Part shown: positions 55,101 to 62,861 of the stretch, piece after piece
Layout: every line of letters starts with the position of its first letter
Numbering within the stretch: the first letter of the stretch is position 1
From: VXPQ01 sp964608315
GTDB taxonomy: Bacteria > Bacteroidota > Rhodothermia > Rhodothermales > VXPQ01
Assembly: GCA_964608315.1 (NCBI GenBank)
Contig: CAZSNF010000003.1
Location: 144,862-208,861, forward strand
DNA length: 64,000 nt
Direction: 5' to 3'
Program-made: the position numbers and the translations under genes
The notes under the pieces: model-generated
Seen by the model: only the letters and a program-made list of their open reading frames with translations
Databases searched by the model: none
What the model was told of the DNA's origin: nothing

Positions 55101-56191
55101 CCACCTTTACGGTGAAAGCCTCGGAGGGCGGCGAATCCGCGCAGGACGCCTTTACGGTTACAATCGTGTCCGCCAACGCGCCAATGGTCAAGACGCAGAT
55201 TCCCGACCAGAAACTGACCGCCGAGGACGAACCCGTGCGGATCAGCATGGCGGACGTGGATCCCAAAAAAGACGGGGACCAGCCTGCGTTCGAGGCGCCC
55301 GACAACAGCGCGTTGACGTACGCGGTCTCCTCGAAAGATCCCGAGGTCGCGCGCGCCGGCGTACGAGGCGGCGTACTGACGCTTACCCCGATCTATAGCG
55401 TGGCGAGCGGAGAAACCCGCGTGACGGTTTCGGCTACGAACGACAGCGGCGAAACCTGGCGGCAATCGTTCAACGTAACCGTCGCAGGCGCCACGACGCC
55501 GTACGTCAATCCGAGCGTACAGCCGATCCTCGCCGCCGGCATTATGATCGAACTTGGCGCGCCCTGGGTTCAGAACCTGACGGACCTGGCGAATCCGCTG
55601 GATCCGATGGAGTCGCTCGGCGCGCTCTTCATCGACCCGAATGCGGACCCCCGCGACGCGCTTCCCGGCGGTTTTCAGATGAGGATGGGCATAGAAGACG
55701 TGGTGGCCTCCCAGCGCTACGACGACCAGAGCATGGAGAACGACGTGCTCACGTCGGCCATGCGCATTACGCTGGATCCGCTGACGGCTACGCTGACGAT
55801 CACGCCGACGGCGCCGAACTCTGCAACGATCACCATCCGGGCTATGGACCGCGACTTCAAGGATATTTCGGCGACGACGACGGTAACGGTGCTGCCCGTA
55901 ACGAGCGCGGAGAGCGACGAACTTCCGACGGAGGTGAGTCTTTCGCAGAACTACCCGAATCCGTTCAATCCCCAGACGACCATTGAGTACGCCTTGCCGC
56001 AGGCAAGCGACGTAAGCCTGATCGTGTACGACATGCTCGGGCGCGAAGTGACGACGTTGCTTGAGGGTCCTCAGGCGGCGGGTCAGCACATGGTGCGTTT
56101 CGACGCGAGCGGCCTGCCGAACGGCGCGTACGTATACCGTCTTGTGTCGCCGAACAAGACAATCACGCGCACGATGGTGCTCGTCAAATAA
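52112..56191 (+). CDS. large secreted multidomain protein with T9SS type A sorting domain
   Basis: About 1359 residues; start at ATG 52112 (52058 is possible). A long positive n-region then signal peptide (LLTMLLLLAFGMVAHKAQG). An N-terminal beta-rich region follows, then a fibronectin-like part (VSGVNFSTDGNQHVISWTH) and a CBM9-like domain (GSFWIGYSDANEIYIYAEI, DDAFELVWGNYDV, YSPMSITINDRD). After these come cadherin/Ig-like repeats of about 110 residues (SANAPM starts three of them). The C-terminus is a textbook sorting domain: SLSQNYPNPFNPQTTIEYAL, VYDMLGREVTTLLEG, GAYVYRLVSPNKT. Likely surface-anchored or released carbohydrate binder; no catalytic site recognised. Confidence 0.87.
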   Translation: MTSPQSLHAEAATPLPRNPFRARPTHFAGRLLTMLLLLAFGMVAHKAQGQNQGVAAVPLGDSFVFFVDSINPDLLKTGRSGTNLEGATVINDPKDPDNRVIRFQNDGQDFQYARFFFADAADQGAPRDMTANRNAGNVLHFRILVDKDNPKNGESANIVEKYRLSVQFEDYGPEDGNTAQHNNPFRLRWAIPDSMRNGEWHEVSLRLPPATWAALEAAKTADTITDLEKRWLYAGSWAGFAIGLDLLGPMTAQEPTLWTEFEWDNVESVGIQWDWPGSGNEGKPILLDDVYIGPANMDLTGILPPQNPPPAVSGVNFSTDGNQHVISWTHDAANTTISQYKVYASHNPITDIRAQGVGLIATVGGDLTANNGVHTVRAQGDLPHPSLGNAIYYGVTSLDASEVENKDISNSSAALAAASYSPAVVQLSYQQAAALKDNVATGNVSGSGFPAGTMPFVVNKAHSIRTVGSVSPEDNDLSGSFWIGYSDANEIYIYAEITDDQVEISPLDRGQGDTWQDDAFELVWGNYDVRDAGGSIMGSTPHPDRKRGDHPDYQIRISAHGATAAEAEVRSISDLPGGVLNPTNRLNSFDGVYAPMDGGYKMLVVMPVAKFKDPSDRTNAFPGADEIRYSPMSITINDRDGGNRGEQVTWSLRAAEGGDSVWHTPSQWQTVAMVGRNVEDTPKAPVAENPGSMKILRMGGGDLTVNLDAEFTEFGNADWTVHHYLVDGGTAVNDPGASFIAGSQAQVRLENDILHVTPTNPGAFKIAVQKMGSTGDKDVRPIEFRVMSANAPMLQAKSVSSGAQYNAQANGYSATVTLKIGKTTSAELNIDESFDDPDDAVLSYRLVAGDPDVVTATLSGGALKLVMTPGARGGDGTDVWIIGTDHNGEFAQLRIGVNVSSATSPYVASPLEDVIIRETDKTAAHIHLFGAFADGNGGNLGYEVTVSDQIQKIDNQPAQGDATHITPYVRAVVNVANVQPNSEAGNIQVLPRATGTATFTVKASEGGESAQDAFTVTIVSANAPMVKTQIPDQKLTAEDEPVRISMADVDPKKDGDQPAFEAPDNSALTYAVSSKDPEVARAGVRGGVLTLTPIYSVASGETRVTVSATNDSGETWRQSFNVTVAGATTPYVNPSVQPILAAGIMIELGAPWVQNLTDLANPLDPMESLGALFIDPNADPRDALPGGFQMRMGIEDVVASQRYDDQSMENDVLTSAMRITLDPLTATLTITPTAPNSATITIRAMDRDFKDISATTTVTVLPVTSAESDELPTEVSLSQNYPNPFNPQTTIEYALPQASDVSLIVYDMLGREVTTLLEGPQAAGQHMVRFDASGLPNGAYVYRLVSPNKTITRTMVLVK

Positions 56192-56231
56192 GCAAACCGA
56201 AAACAATACGCCGCCTCTCGGCTTACACCCG

Positions 56232-56268
56232 AAAAGCCCCTGTTGCCTTCCGGCAGCGGGGGCTTTTT
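56232..56268 (+). terminator. intrinsic terminator after the secreted protein
   Basis: AAAAGCCCC (56232-56240), loop of 17 nt, GGGGGCTTTTT (56258-56268): stem followed by a T run, 41 nt after the stop codon. Confidence 0.85.
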
Positions 56269-56376
56269 GCATGGGGCTGTCTTGCTTGACAATCCGGTTT
56301 GACATTTAATGGAGCATCCGTTCAAAAAGCAGAACGGACGTTCGAAACCACCCCATCCAAACCGGTTAACGTCATC

Positions 56377-57306
56377 ATGGACACGCAAGACCAGCAAGCG
56401 GCCCCCATTCACGCCGACGCCGACCTGATCGGCAGATTCCTGGGCAAGTACGAACGCCCCAACACGATTCGCATTTATCGACAGCACCTGGTCAGGTTCT
56501 TCGGAGCGAAGACCGTGACCATACGGGACGCCGAAGCGATCACCACCGAGTACGTCAACAAGCAAATCGAAAAAGCGGAAGCCGTGCTGGCGCCCGCCAC
56601 GGTCGAAGGATTCGTGACCGCCGCGACCATCTTCTTCGACTGGCTTTGCGCAATGGACGCCATTCGCAAAAACCCTGCGAACAAGCACCTGATCCGAAAG
56701 AGGCGAAAATCAAGCGGAAGGCAGCGCAAGATATTCGCCCTGACGAAAGAAGAATCGCAACGCTTGCTGGACGGCACCCTCGTTGGGCCGCTGCATAGCC
56801 GACGCAATGCGGCGCGGCGCAATCACGCCATAGTGCTCACGCTGCTCAACTGCCTGCTCCGACGCTCCGAAATCGGCGCAATGGACGTGGAGCATATCCG
56901 AAACCTGCATGGACATTGGGTGCTCGACCTGCCGGAAACGAAGGGCGGCGTCAATCAATTCGTTAAAATTCCGTTGCACGTGATGCAGGAAATACAGGAC
57001 ATGCGCGCATTTTACGGGATCGCGTCCGGGCCGCTATGGAGATCGCTGGGCCGCACGAAAGGCGAGCGCCTAGGCATCCGACAGATAGGCCGCGTGGTCA
57101 AGCAGGCCGCGAAACAGGCCGGACTGCCTCCCGAAATATCTACGCATACGCTCAGGCATACGGGATGTACGCTTGCGCTTGAGGCGGGCGCAACCCTCCA
57201 TCAGGTGCAGATACATGCGCGACACAAAAACATCAACACCACCCTCCGCTACATTCACCAGCGGGACAAACTGAACAATTCCGCAGCTGATTTCATAGGG
57301 GTATAA
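56377..57306 (+). CDS. tyrosine recombinase / phage-type integrase
   Basis: 309 residues from ATG 56377 (MDTQDQQAAPI). N-terminal SAM-like core-binding domain (IRIYRQHLVRFFG, TVEGFVTAATIFFDWL) and a C-terminal catalytic domain. Catalytic set: Arg in CLLRRSEIGAMD, Lys in LPETKGGVNQF, HTLRHTGCTLA (HxxR), His in HARHKNINTT and Tyr in TTLRYIH. Complete tyrosine recombinase, XerC/D-like in size. It lies at the left border of the atypical segment 57.5-64 kb, which it may have inserted. No tRNA or attachment site recognised. Confidence 0.9.
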   Translation: MDTQDQQAAPIHADADLIGRFLGKYERPNTIRIYRQHLVRFFGAKTVTIRDAEAITTEYVNKQIEKAEAVLAPATVEGFVTAATIFFDWLCAMDAIRKNPANKHLIRKRRKSSGRQRKIFALTKEESQRLLDGTLVGPLHSRRNAARRNHAIVLTLLNCLLRRSEIGAMDVEHIRNLHGHWVLDLPETKGGVNQFVKIPLHVMQEIQDMRAFYGIASGPLWRSLGRTKGERLGIRQIGRVVKQAAKQAGLPPEISTHTLRHTGCTLALEAGATLHQVQIHARHKNINTTLRYIHQRDKLNNSAADFIGV

Positions 57307-57486
57307 CCTATGACTACTGTCGGTATGTGATAAAAGTTCTATCCCGACTGCCTCCGGTATGCGAAAAAGGCCCCGGCCCGGTTGTCGCAGGCGTTGTCTG
57401 TGCTGTTTGCCATAGCCCGTTGTCATAGCCGGTCGCCGTAGTCGGTTGTCGGCGCCGATTGTCCGCGTTACATGAAAAAAGGCCTC

Positions 57487-57514
57487 GCCCCGGTTGTCCG
57501 GAGCGGGGCTTTTT
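57487..57514 (+). terminator. intrinsic terminator after the recombinase region
   Basis: GCCCCG (57487-57492), loop, CGGGGC (57504-57509), TTTTT. Located 180 nt beyond the recombinase stop. The intervening 57307-57486 has several GGTTGTC-type short repeats but no gene. Confidence 0.75.
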
Positions 57515-57581
57515 GCATGGTCGCCAATGTCCGATATGCGCCCTCGCGGAAGCACCCAGAAGAAGCGTCGTAGTGTACTGT

Positions 57582-57746
57582 ATGATCGACGATTCGGAAG
57601 CAGAAGAAGGCAAAAAAGAAGTATCGTGCGACCTGAAAGGAGAAACGGGAAACCTTTCAACCGTCATCAGCGAAGGGAAGTCCGAAGCAAATAAAGGCTA
57701 CGAAGTCAAATGGTTCTGGAACGATCCAACCCAATTCGAAAATTGA
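57582..57746 (+). CDS. possible small acidic protein
   Basis: 54 codons from ATG 57582 (MIDDSEAEEGKKEVSCDLKG, ending YEVKWFWNDPTQFEN). Acidic, no family recognised. It follows the terminator and has no clear ribosome-binding site. Supported only by a protein-like composition, with low confidence. Confidence 0.3.
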   Translation: MIDDSEAEEGKKEVSCDLKGETGNLSTVISEGKSEANKGYEVKWFWNDPTQFEN

Positions 57747-57840
57747 ATACGTCGCCGACAGCCCATGCAAGAGCATGAGGCGACTACAGACGCCGACGCA
57801 GGATCATAATCTTGCAGGGCCGCAAGCGGCGAAGACGAGG

Positions 57841-57871
57841 TCCCCGCGTTCTCTACGAGAGAGCGCGGGGA
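57841..57871. terminator. strong hairpin downstream of the AT-rich gene
   Basis: TCCCCGCG...CTCT, loop ACG, AGAG...CGCGGGGA: near-perfect stem of about 12 bp placed directly after the stop of 57872-58687. It lacks a T run, so it may be an RNA-stabilising structure rather than an intrinsic terminator. Confidence 0.5.
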
Positions 57872-58687
57872 TCAATCGTTAATATCAATATATTCTTGCT
57901 TCATTTCAGGCCATTCGTCAAGGATACGTTGAATAGTTGAACCGCTCCATTGACCAAAACGCAAGGTCATCTCAGTTTCATAAGGAATAATGTCAATAAG
58001 CATTTGTTTAAGGTCTTCATCTCCAAGAACGCCTGCAAGATATATAGCGCCTAAAATAGCAGTAATTGATCCATCTGGACCACCATAATATTCTTCGGCT
58101 TTTTCAAGATGAAAAATCGTAATTTCTTTTATATCGGATCGTATAGAAGGATCAAGAGGACGCCAGGTTAGAAGGGTTTTTTCCAATGCATAAAAACCAC
58201 CGTCTATTTCACTAAGCGTACGATCAGGATCTTCCATGTATTCGATAATGGTATGAACAATATTCGGTCCGAAATCAGCCAGCGCATATGCCGCCGGGTT
58301 GCCGAACTGGGTAGCCTTAAGGAGAGCAGGAATAGCTTCGGGCATTTTAAGGGCAACCGCATAATCCGAAAAGCCCGACGCAAATTCATGACCAACGTCC
58401 TGGTCGAGATATTCTTCATGAGAATTGAAAGCCAGGTCTGTTTGTCGCTCGGATTCAGCTATGAGAGCAAGGGCAGTTGAGTACGATATCATATCTTTAT
58501 ACGAAGAATCCGGATGAGGATAAGGCAAGGCTTCGATGGCGGAAAAAATGCGATCTATATCCTTGCTTTCAAGGTCGGCCACGATAGCCGCTTCCGCTGA
58601 TACTGAAAGTCGAGTATTCTGCGCAGAAGACGACAGGACCGTAAGAAAACACGAAAAAGAGGCGAAAAGAAGAAGGCGATAAAGCAT
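57872..58687 (-). CDS. secreted HEAT-like helical repeat protein, unknown
   Basis: 271 residues from ATG 58687 (MLYRLLLFASFSCFLTVLSSSA, signal peptide cleaved before QN). Mainly helical: repeated 30-40 residue helix pairs (PEAIPALLKATQFGNPAAYALADFGPN, ALEKTLLTWRPLDPSIRSDIKE, AILGAIYLAGVLGDEDLKQ) resembling HEAT repeats. No enzymatic motif. Much lower GC than the chromosome around it, with many ATA, TTA and AAT codons, indicating recent transfer. Confidence 0.65.
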   Translation of the reverse strand: MLYRLLLFASFSCFLTVLSSSAQNTRLSVSAEAAIVADLESKDIDRIFSAIEALPYPHPDSSYKDMISYSTALALIAESERQTDLAFNSHEEYLDQDVGHEFASGFSDYAVALKMPEAIPALLKATQFGNPAAYALADFGPNIVHTIIEYMEDPDRTLSEIDGGFYALEKTLLTWRPLDPSIRSDIKEITIFHLEKAEEYYGGPDGSITAILGAIYLAGVLGDEDLKQMLIDIIPYETEMTLRFGQWSGSTIQRILDEWPEMKQEYIDIND

Positions 58688-58803
58688 GGCGCAGGGATGG
58701 TTTAGGGGTGGTTTAGGGTGTCCATTTGGCATACGGGCAGGTTCTAATATCAAGATGAACGTAATTAACATTAGCAAAGGTATGCGTTTTTGAGCCAACG
58801 CTC

Positions 58804-60336
58804 CTAAGGTTTCATATAACGAACAAGATCTCTCCTAAAATTTTCCGCCCAAGGGGTATCAGTATTAGAAACAATATCAACAGCGTACCCGCATTGATGA
58901 CGGCTATTAGGATCAGTCTTAGGATATTTTTTCCTAAGCTCTTCATTGCCTCCCGGACATCGATAACCGGAATTAATCCTAATATCATCTCCTTTAATAC
59001 CTTGAGTCGCAAGATAAGATAAGGCTTCTCCATAGTAAGCCGTCAAATTGCTGGATACGAGACCATATCCATTATGTTCAGCCTCATATCCAATAGTGCG
59101 TGTTCCATCCTTATTAAACTGCACTATAAATTGAGGAATCGTATTTGTAAAAGCTTCGCATTGATAAGCCCATCGGGCTCCTTTCTTTTTATGCTCATCA
59201 ACTAAACCGCATATAGCATCATCGACTTCTATTCCATTGCACATACAGGGTTCATCTTCCGAAGTACCCGTACCCGTAGTATCAGAAGGGGTATTCGTAT
59301 TACCAGGACCGCCTACAGGATTGTTATTTCCAGTATCAGGAGGGGTTGGAGGGGTTTGAGGAGCAGGATTAGTTGGCCCTCCGCCTTCCCCGGGAGCAGT
59401 AACAACTATTTCCTTGCATCCTTCATCAGGATAATAATATTGACAGTAAGCAGATGCATCCTTACACCATGGTTCTTTTACATAAGAACCGCCTGTATTC
59501 GGCGTACCGCCAGGATGGTTTCCATCCTTTGAGAAACACCAATCGCATACCCAGCATGATCCGCTGTAATTCGTAGTGCCATCCGTAACTTCAATTTCCG
59601 TCGGTACTTTTGAAGAATCTCTCTTGAGAACCTTTACCAAATATGAATTGCCTAAAGGAAGATCGGAAGACGATGGAATTTTCTTTACAGGCGTCGGAGC
59701 AGGAGCCGGCGGCCGTGGAACATCTGAACTAATCCCACAAGATTCAGAACAATAGTCTCGTACAGAAGGCGCGGCGGCATCCGGCAATGAGAAACAACTA
59801 CTTCCTCCAGTGCCCAATCGTTTCTTTCCGTCAGTGCCAGCCGTACAGGAATAGATATCCGGATTACATATTTCGCAATTCTCATAATTATTATTATAAT
59901 ACTTAAAAACTTTTGCCTTGCCTGAAGCAATATTAAATGTAAGGTAACCGTTATAAAACGAACCTGAATAAGTTATAGAACCGCTTGAAGTTGAACTGCC
60001 CGAACAGGATTGATCACAATATTTGCGTACATAAAACATTGCATAATTCGGCGCACGAACACATGAACTGCCTCCCTCCCCCATTCTAATCTTTCCATCA
60101 TAACCCGCCGAACATAGCCAGATCTTCACGTCACATATTTGACAATCGTTATAAGTAACGCCAGGATACATAACAACCTTCGCCTTGCCAGAAGCAATAT
60201 CAATGTGCGTACCACTCGAAATAGTGCCAACAGGAAAAGAACCTTTGAACGTAACGTTTCCCTGCGCAAAGGTTTCAGATTCTGAAACGCACAGAAAAAG
60301 AAAGAATGAAAAGAAAAAGCCGACCTGTTTTTTCAT
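58804..60336 (-). CDS. secreted cysteine-rich protein with C-terminal M15-like peptidase domain
   Basis: 510 residues from ATG 60336 (MKKQVGFFFSFFLFLCVSES). After the signal come two tandem cysteine-rich units of about 80 residues (IASGKAKVVMYP...CQICDVKIWLCSAGYDGKIRMGEGGSSC...YCDQSC and IASGKAKVFKYY...CEICNPDIYSCTAGTDGKKRLGTGGSSC...YCSESC). Next are a third Cys-rich section, a Pro/Gly/Thr linker and a C-terminal domain with RINSGYRCPGGNEELR and SRHQCGYAVDIV, the SxHxxGxAxD zinc motif of M15 peptidoglycan peptidases. Low GC, foreign-looking. Likely acts on cell walls outside the cell; targeting unknown. Confidence 0.72.
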   Translation of the reverse strand: MKKQVGFFFSFFLFLCVSESETFAQGNVTFKGSFPVGTISSGTHIDIASGKAKVVMYPGVTYNDCQICDVKIWLCSAGYDGKIRMGEGGSSCVRAPNYAMFYVRKYCDQSCSGSSTSSGSITYSGSFYNGYLTFNIASGKAKVFKYYNNNYENCEICNPDIYSCTAGTDGKKRLGTGGSSCFSLPDAAAPSVRDYCSESCGISSDVPRPPAPAPTPVKKIPSSSDLPLGNSYLVKVLKRDSSKVPTEIEVTDGTTNYSGSCWVCDWCFSKDGNHPGGTPNTGGSYVKEPWCKDASAYCQYYYPDEGCKEIVVTAPGEGGGPTNPAPQTPPTPPDTGNNNPVGGPGNTNTPSDTTGTGTSEDEPCMCNGIEVDDAICGLVDEHKKKGARWAYQCEAFTNTIPQFIVQFNKDGTRTIGYEAEHNGYGLVSSNLTAYYGEALSYLATQGIKGDDIRINSGYRCPGGNEELRKKYPKTDPNSRHQCGYAVDIVSNTDTPWAENFRRDLVRYMKP

Positions 60337-60559
60337 AGTAAAGGCAAGCAAAGCAAAACGAAGCCCGGCCGGAGCCGAGCGCGACACTTCCAACGTAAGC
60401 CCAGCATCGTACACTGTCAAGCCCTTGCCGAAATTTTTTTCAGGCCGCGCCCTCGATGCCGGTCGGCAAGCGCAGGCCGCAACGTACGCGCCGGGAATCG
60501 CCGCGCCGCCCAGGAATCCGCCCCGCAGGCCGCCCGACCGCAGGCGCAACGCCGCGTCC

Positions 60560-60639
60560 GGATCGAAGGACGTACTGGCCGCGCCGGAATCGAAGGACGT
60601 ACTGGCCGCGCCGGAATCGAAGGACGTGCAGGCCGCCCC
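60560..60639. repeat. three tandem 27-bp repeats
   Basis: Unit GGAATCGAAGGACGTACTGG + CCGCGCC, in three nearly identical copies (first 26 bp). Located in the gap 60337-60764, which shows no gene. Just downstream, 60662-60730 contains AT-rich motifs (GGTTAATTATCG, TTGACTTATCC) that could be the promoter of the next gene. Confidence 0.75.
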
Positions 60640-60764
60640 GCCCTCGAAGCCGAAAACATTAAATTTCTGTGAATAAGGTTAATTATCGTTGACTTATCCG
60701 GCCAGATAATGTTAATTGCTGGTTACGAACCCTGTTGCTTCACGTCCATAAAAAAGTGAACACA

Positions 60765-61067
60765 ATGCGCCCTGCACGTACCTACATACTCGACGGCAAG
60801 CCTCACAACGCCTGCGTACGCGGCGCGTATCATACCCCTGCGTTGCGGCCTGCAAGCATTCGCATCCTGCTGGCTATGGTTTCGGAAGAATTGTCGCCGC
60901 AATGTACAAGCGTTCCGCGCTGGACGGTGGCGCGCGCTTCAAAGGCGTTGGGAATCACAAGACAAGCCGCAAGCTCGGGGTTCAAGGAATTGCTTGCTTG
61001 CGGGATCGTGAAGCATCCGTGGGGGTTTCGGGCTAAACCCGCCGCCGAAACGTCCAGCGCGCCATAA
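60765..61067 (+). CDS. small winged-helix/HTH protein
   Basis: 100 residues from ATG 60765 (MRPARTYILDGKPHN). ILLAMVSEELSPQCTSVPRWTVARASKALGITRQAASSGFKELLACGIVKHPWGFRAKP has the layout of a winged helix-turn-helix, with recognition helix GITRQAASSGFKELL. Might be a regulator or a replication-initiator-like protein of the mobile segment. Identity not certain. Confidence 0.5.
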   Translation: MRPARTYILDGKPHNACVRGAYHTPALRPASIRILLAMVSEELSPQCTSVPRWTVARASKALGITRQAASSGFKELLACGIVKHPWGFRAKPAAETSSAP

Positions 61068-61078
61068 AATGACGCGCC

Positions 61079-61160
61079 CGACCGCAAGCGCGCCATCGAA
61101 GACGGTCGGCAAGCGTGCCCGACCGCAAGCGCGTCCGACCGCAGGCGCGCCCGACCTGGG
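61079..61160. repeat. GC-rich dispersed repeat (GACCGCAAGCGCG type)
   Basis: Alternating CCGACCGCAAGCGCG and GTCGGCAAGCGTGCCCGACC units. Near-identical strings occur at 60456-60490 (variant), 63152-63206 and, inverted, about 63707-63727. They appear only in the right 4 kb of the window, which marks that segment as one unit. Confidence 0.65.
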
Positions 61161-61161
61161 T

Positions 61162-61201
61162 AAAAAAAAGGGGCGTGCGCCTCCGTTAAAGCGCACGCCC
61201 C
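61162..61201 (-). terminator. intrinsic terminator of the minus-strand small-gene operon
   Basis: GGGGCGTGCGC (61170-61180) pairs with GCGCACGCCCC (61191-61201), an 11-bp perfect stem; on the minus strand it is followed by eight T (61169-61162). It lies 38 nt after the stop of the last gene of the operon. Confidence 0.9.
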
Positions 61202-61239
61202 CGCAAGCCCTATAGAGCCTGCACCCCATGCCCGGGCGA

Positions 61240-61521
61240 TCACCCGGATGTTACATCGAGGATAACAAGAACAGTCCCTCTTGCGCCGCCGGCAAGCGAA
61301 CGCGTCCACACTCGATAACCTGATTTCTGCGATATTTCGTGCGGGTCGGAATCGCGGGCAAGAAAAAATCCGTCGTGAGTATCGGCGGGTTCATCAGAGC
61401 CAGCAAGTACATCATATTCAGCGTTTCCGTGCCGCGCTTGCAAGCGATAGCGGCGCGTATCCGTCAACGGCGCTTCTTGCGTAAGGTCAATCCACCTGCT
61501 ATTTAACGATATTTGGGGCAT
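61240..61521 (-). CDS. small protein of phage-like operon
   Basis: 93 residues starting MPQISLNSRWIDLTQ. Beta-rich, with RYRLQARHGNAEYDVLAGSDEP and a distal YRVWTRSLAGGARGTVLVIL. Resembles short phage structural-type proteins that combine an exposed loop and a C-terminal VWTRS-like strand, but no family is assigned. Last gene before the terminator. Confidence 0.55.
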   Translation of the reverse strand: MPQISLNSRWIDLTQEAPLTDTRRYRLQARHGNAEYDVLAGSDEPADTHDGFFLARDSDPHEISQKSGYRVWTRSLAGGARGTVLVILDVTSG

Positions 61522-61567
61522 GTTTTTTCAGGCGCCGGGCGGCGGCTCTTTTTCGTGAATCTCAAGT

Positions 61568-61747
61568 TCATCTTCCGTTTCCCGGATACATCTCTTGCAC
61601 CCGGTTATCCGGTTCGCCGTTTCCGGGCCGCCGTTCGACAGATCGATCGTATTGCTGCGCATGGACGCGCGATTTACGGTTGTCATCCCCCCTATACGGG
61701 TTTTCAGGGCGCATCTTTCCGGGCTTTTTTTCGCGGGGCATGGGCAT
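61568..61747 (-). CDS. small basic protein of phage-like operon (frame uncertain)
   Basis: 59 residues from ATG 61747 (MPMPREKKPGKMRPEN), starting 1 nt after the upstream stop. An overlapping alternative frame from ATG 61687 (MTTVNRASMRSNTIDLSNGG) encodes NRITGCKRCIRETEDELEIHE and is equally protein-like; one of the two is probably spurious. No family recognised. Confidence 0.4.
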   Translation of the reverse strand: MPMPREKKPGKMRPENPYRGDDNRKSRVHAQQYDRSVERRPGNGEPDNRVQEMYPGNGR

Positions 61748-61748
61748 G

Positions 61749-61937
61749 CTAGCACCTCTTTCGTTCAGTTCGTTCGCGGAAAAGTTCGTTCGCTCGTTTT
61801 CTGTGTCTTCTTTCCTCGCTGAGGCATTCATTTATTTCTGCCTCGCGCTCAAGCTCGCGAATCCAGACAAAGTTTCGCCAGCACTCGGCGTATATCTTCG
61901 CCTCACGCAGACGCTGTTTTTGCGCGAAGGTCATCAT
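61749..61937 (-). CDS. small helical charged protein
   Basis: 62 residues (MMTFAQKQRLREAKIYAECW...ERTERKRC), nearly all helix-forming and strongly charged. The ATG overlaps the stop of the preceding gene (ATGATGA), so coupling is likely. No family recognised. Confidence 0.55.
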   Translation of the reverse strand: MMTFAQKQRLREAKIYAECWRNFVWIRELEREAEINECLSEERRHRKRANELFRERTERKRC

Positions 61938-62461
61938 TGCGTTGCCGCCTCTGAGCGCCGGATAGCCGCGGAAAGTTCTGCCAATTTGCGGTTATTGCGC
62001 ATGTATTCCCGGGCAAAATCTTCGCCGGTCAGATTCTCAATAGCCGCCGCCTTCGCCTTCTTTTCGCTCGTTGAGATTTGCGGATTTGCCCACGTGCGCG
62101 CCATAGCCGAATGCCGTTCTTCCTCTATCAACAACGAACGATCTTTTCGCAGATTATCAAGGCTATTCTGATAAGCCCGGATATGCGCTTCGGCGGCTTC
62201 TTTTGCTTGTTTGTGCTTCGGGTGGCTTTCGTCGTACGCCGGCGGCCGCGCCGGATCGGGAAGAATCGTAACATCTATTTCCCCTTTGACGATCTTATCA
62301 TGCAATGAAGGGTTTGTGTCTTTTATCCGGGCCAGAACCGACTGATATATAAGCGTTGTTTCCTTATACTCAAACGCCTTGACATTAAAAAACGAAATGT
62401 CGGGATTCTGGCGCGCCGCGTCTCCCTCTAGCCGTTGCCTTTGATACTCTTCGGCGTTCAT
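61934..62461 (-). CDS. coiled-coil protein of phage-like operon
   Basis: 175 residues from ATG 62461 (a TTG two codons earlier is open). ISFFNVKAFEYKETTLIYQSV, then a long helix (AKEAAEAHIRAYQNSLDNLRKDRSLLIEEERHSAMART) and another (DFAREYMRNNRKLAELSAAIRRSEAA). Size and coil content resemble internal scaffolding or pilot-type proteins of small phages, but there is no specific match. Central gene of the operon. Confidence 0.6.
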   Translation of the reverse strand: MNAEEYQRQRLEGDAARQNPDISFFNVKAFEYKETTLIYQSVLARIKDTNPSLHDKIVKGEIDVTILPDPARPPAYDESHPKHKQAKEAAEAHIRAYQNSLDNLRKDRSLLIEEERHSAMARTWANPQISTSEKKAKAAAIENLTGEDFAREYMRNNRKLAELSAAIRRSEAATQ

Positions 62462-62479
62462 CGACAATTGTTCGTCTGC

Positions 62480-62725
62480 CTAGCCGGTATGGCCCTCGAC
62501 TAGAAAGCCGTTCAGAAGGCAAAATTCGCGTTGTGAGGGCGTGAATTCGGTCCAGAAATCTCGCCACTTTACAAAAATCTGGTTGCCAAAAACAAAGCAA
62601 TGACGTCTCAAAAAGTCAGTTCTCTTTTTCCCGAATACGCGCCCGAAAAAGCGATCAACATGTTCTGAGTCGAACAGGTCGCCATCTTGCGCCTTTAGGC
62701 GCCGCGGCATATAAGATGTGCCCAT
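62480..62725 (-). CDS. first small protein of phage-like operon
   Basis: 81 residues from ATG 62725, which is preceded by GAGGA 7 nt upstream; the frame extends upstream to a TTG inside the palindromic operator, which is unlikely. RRLKAQDGDLFDSEHVDRFFGRVFGKKRTDFLRRHCFVFGNQIFVKWRDFW, mixed alpha/beta, basic and aromatic. No family recognised. The next gene starts 18 nt after its stop. Confidence 0.6.
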   Translation of the reverse strand: MGTSYMPRRLKAQDGDLFDSEHVDRFFGRVFGKKRTDFLRRHCFVFGNQIFVKWRDFWTEFTPSQREFCLLNGFLVEGHTG

Positions 62726-62821
62726 CCTTGTTTCCTCAAATCTGCTGCCGGAAAACGTCGAATGAATCATTTTAAGAGTTAGCGTCCGCCCGCGCAACCT
62801 CTCGAGCAATAATTCATAATT

Positions 62822-62861
62822 CAAATTGGCAAAATTTGCCAATTTGAATTTGCCAATTTGA
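62822..62861. promoter_or_regulatory. palindromic operator upstream of the small-gene operon
   Basis: CAAATTGGCAAA-A-TTTGCCAATTTG (62822-62846) is a perfect 12-bp inverted repeat, followed by a third half site AATTTGCCAATTTG (62847-62860). Typical repressor-binding geometry about 100 nt before the first gene. Divergent AT-rich sequence to the right (62870-62960) could hold a plus-strand promoter. Confidence 0.65.

Noticed and set aside
57307..57486. Structured RNA from GGTTGTC repeats
   Set aside because: The repeats are short and degenerate and no consistent secondary structure was seen, apart from the terminator at 57487.
60560..60639. CRISPR-like repeats
   Set aside because: Units are directly adjacent without spacers and no cas genes are nearby.
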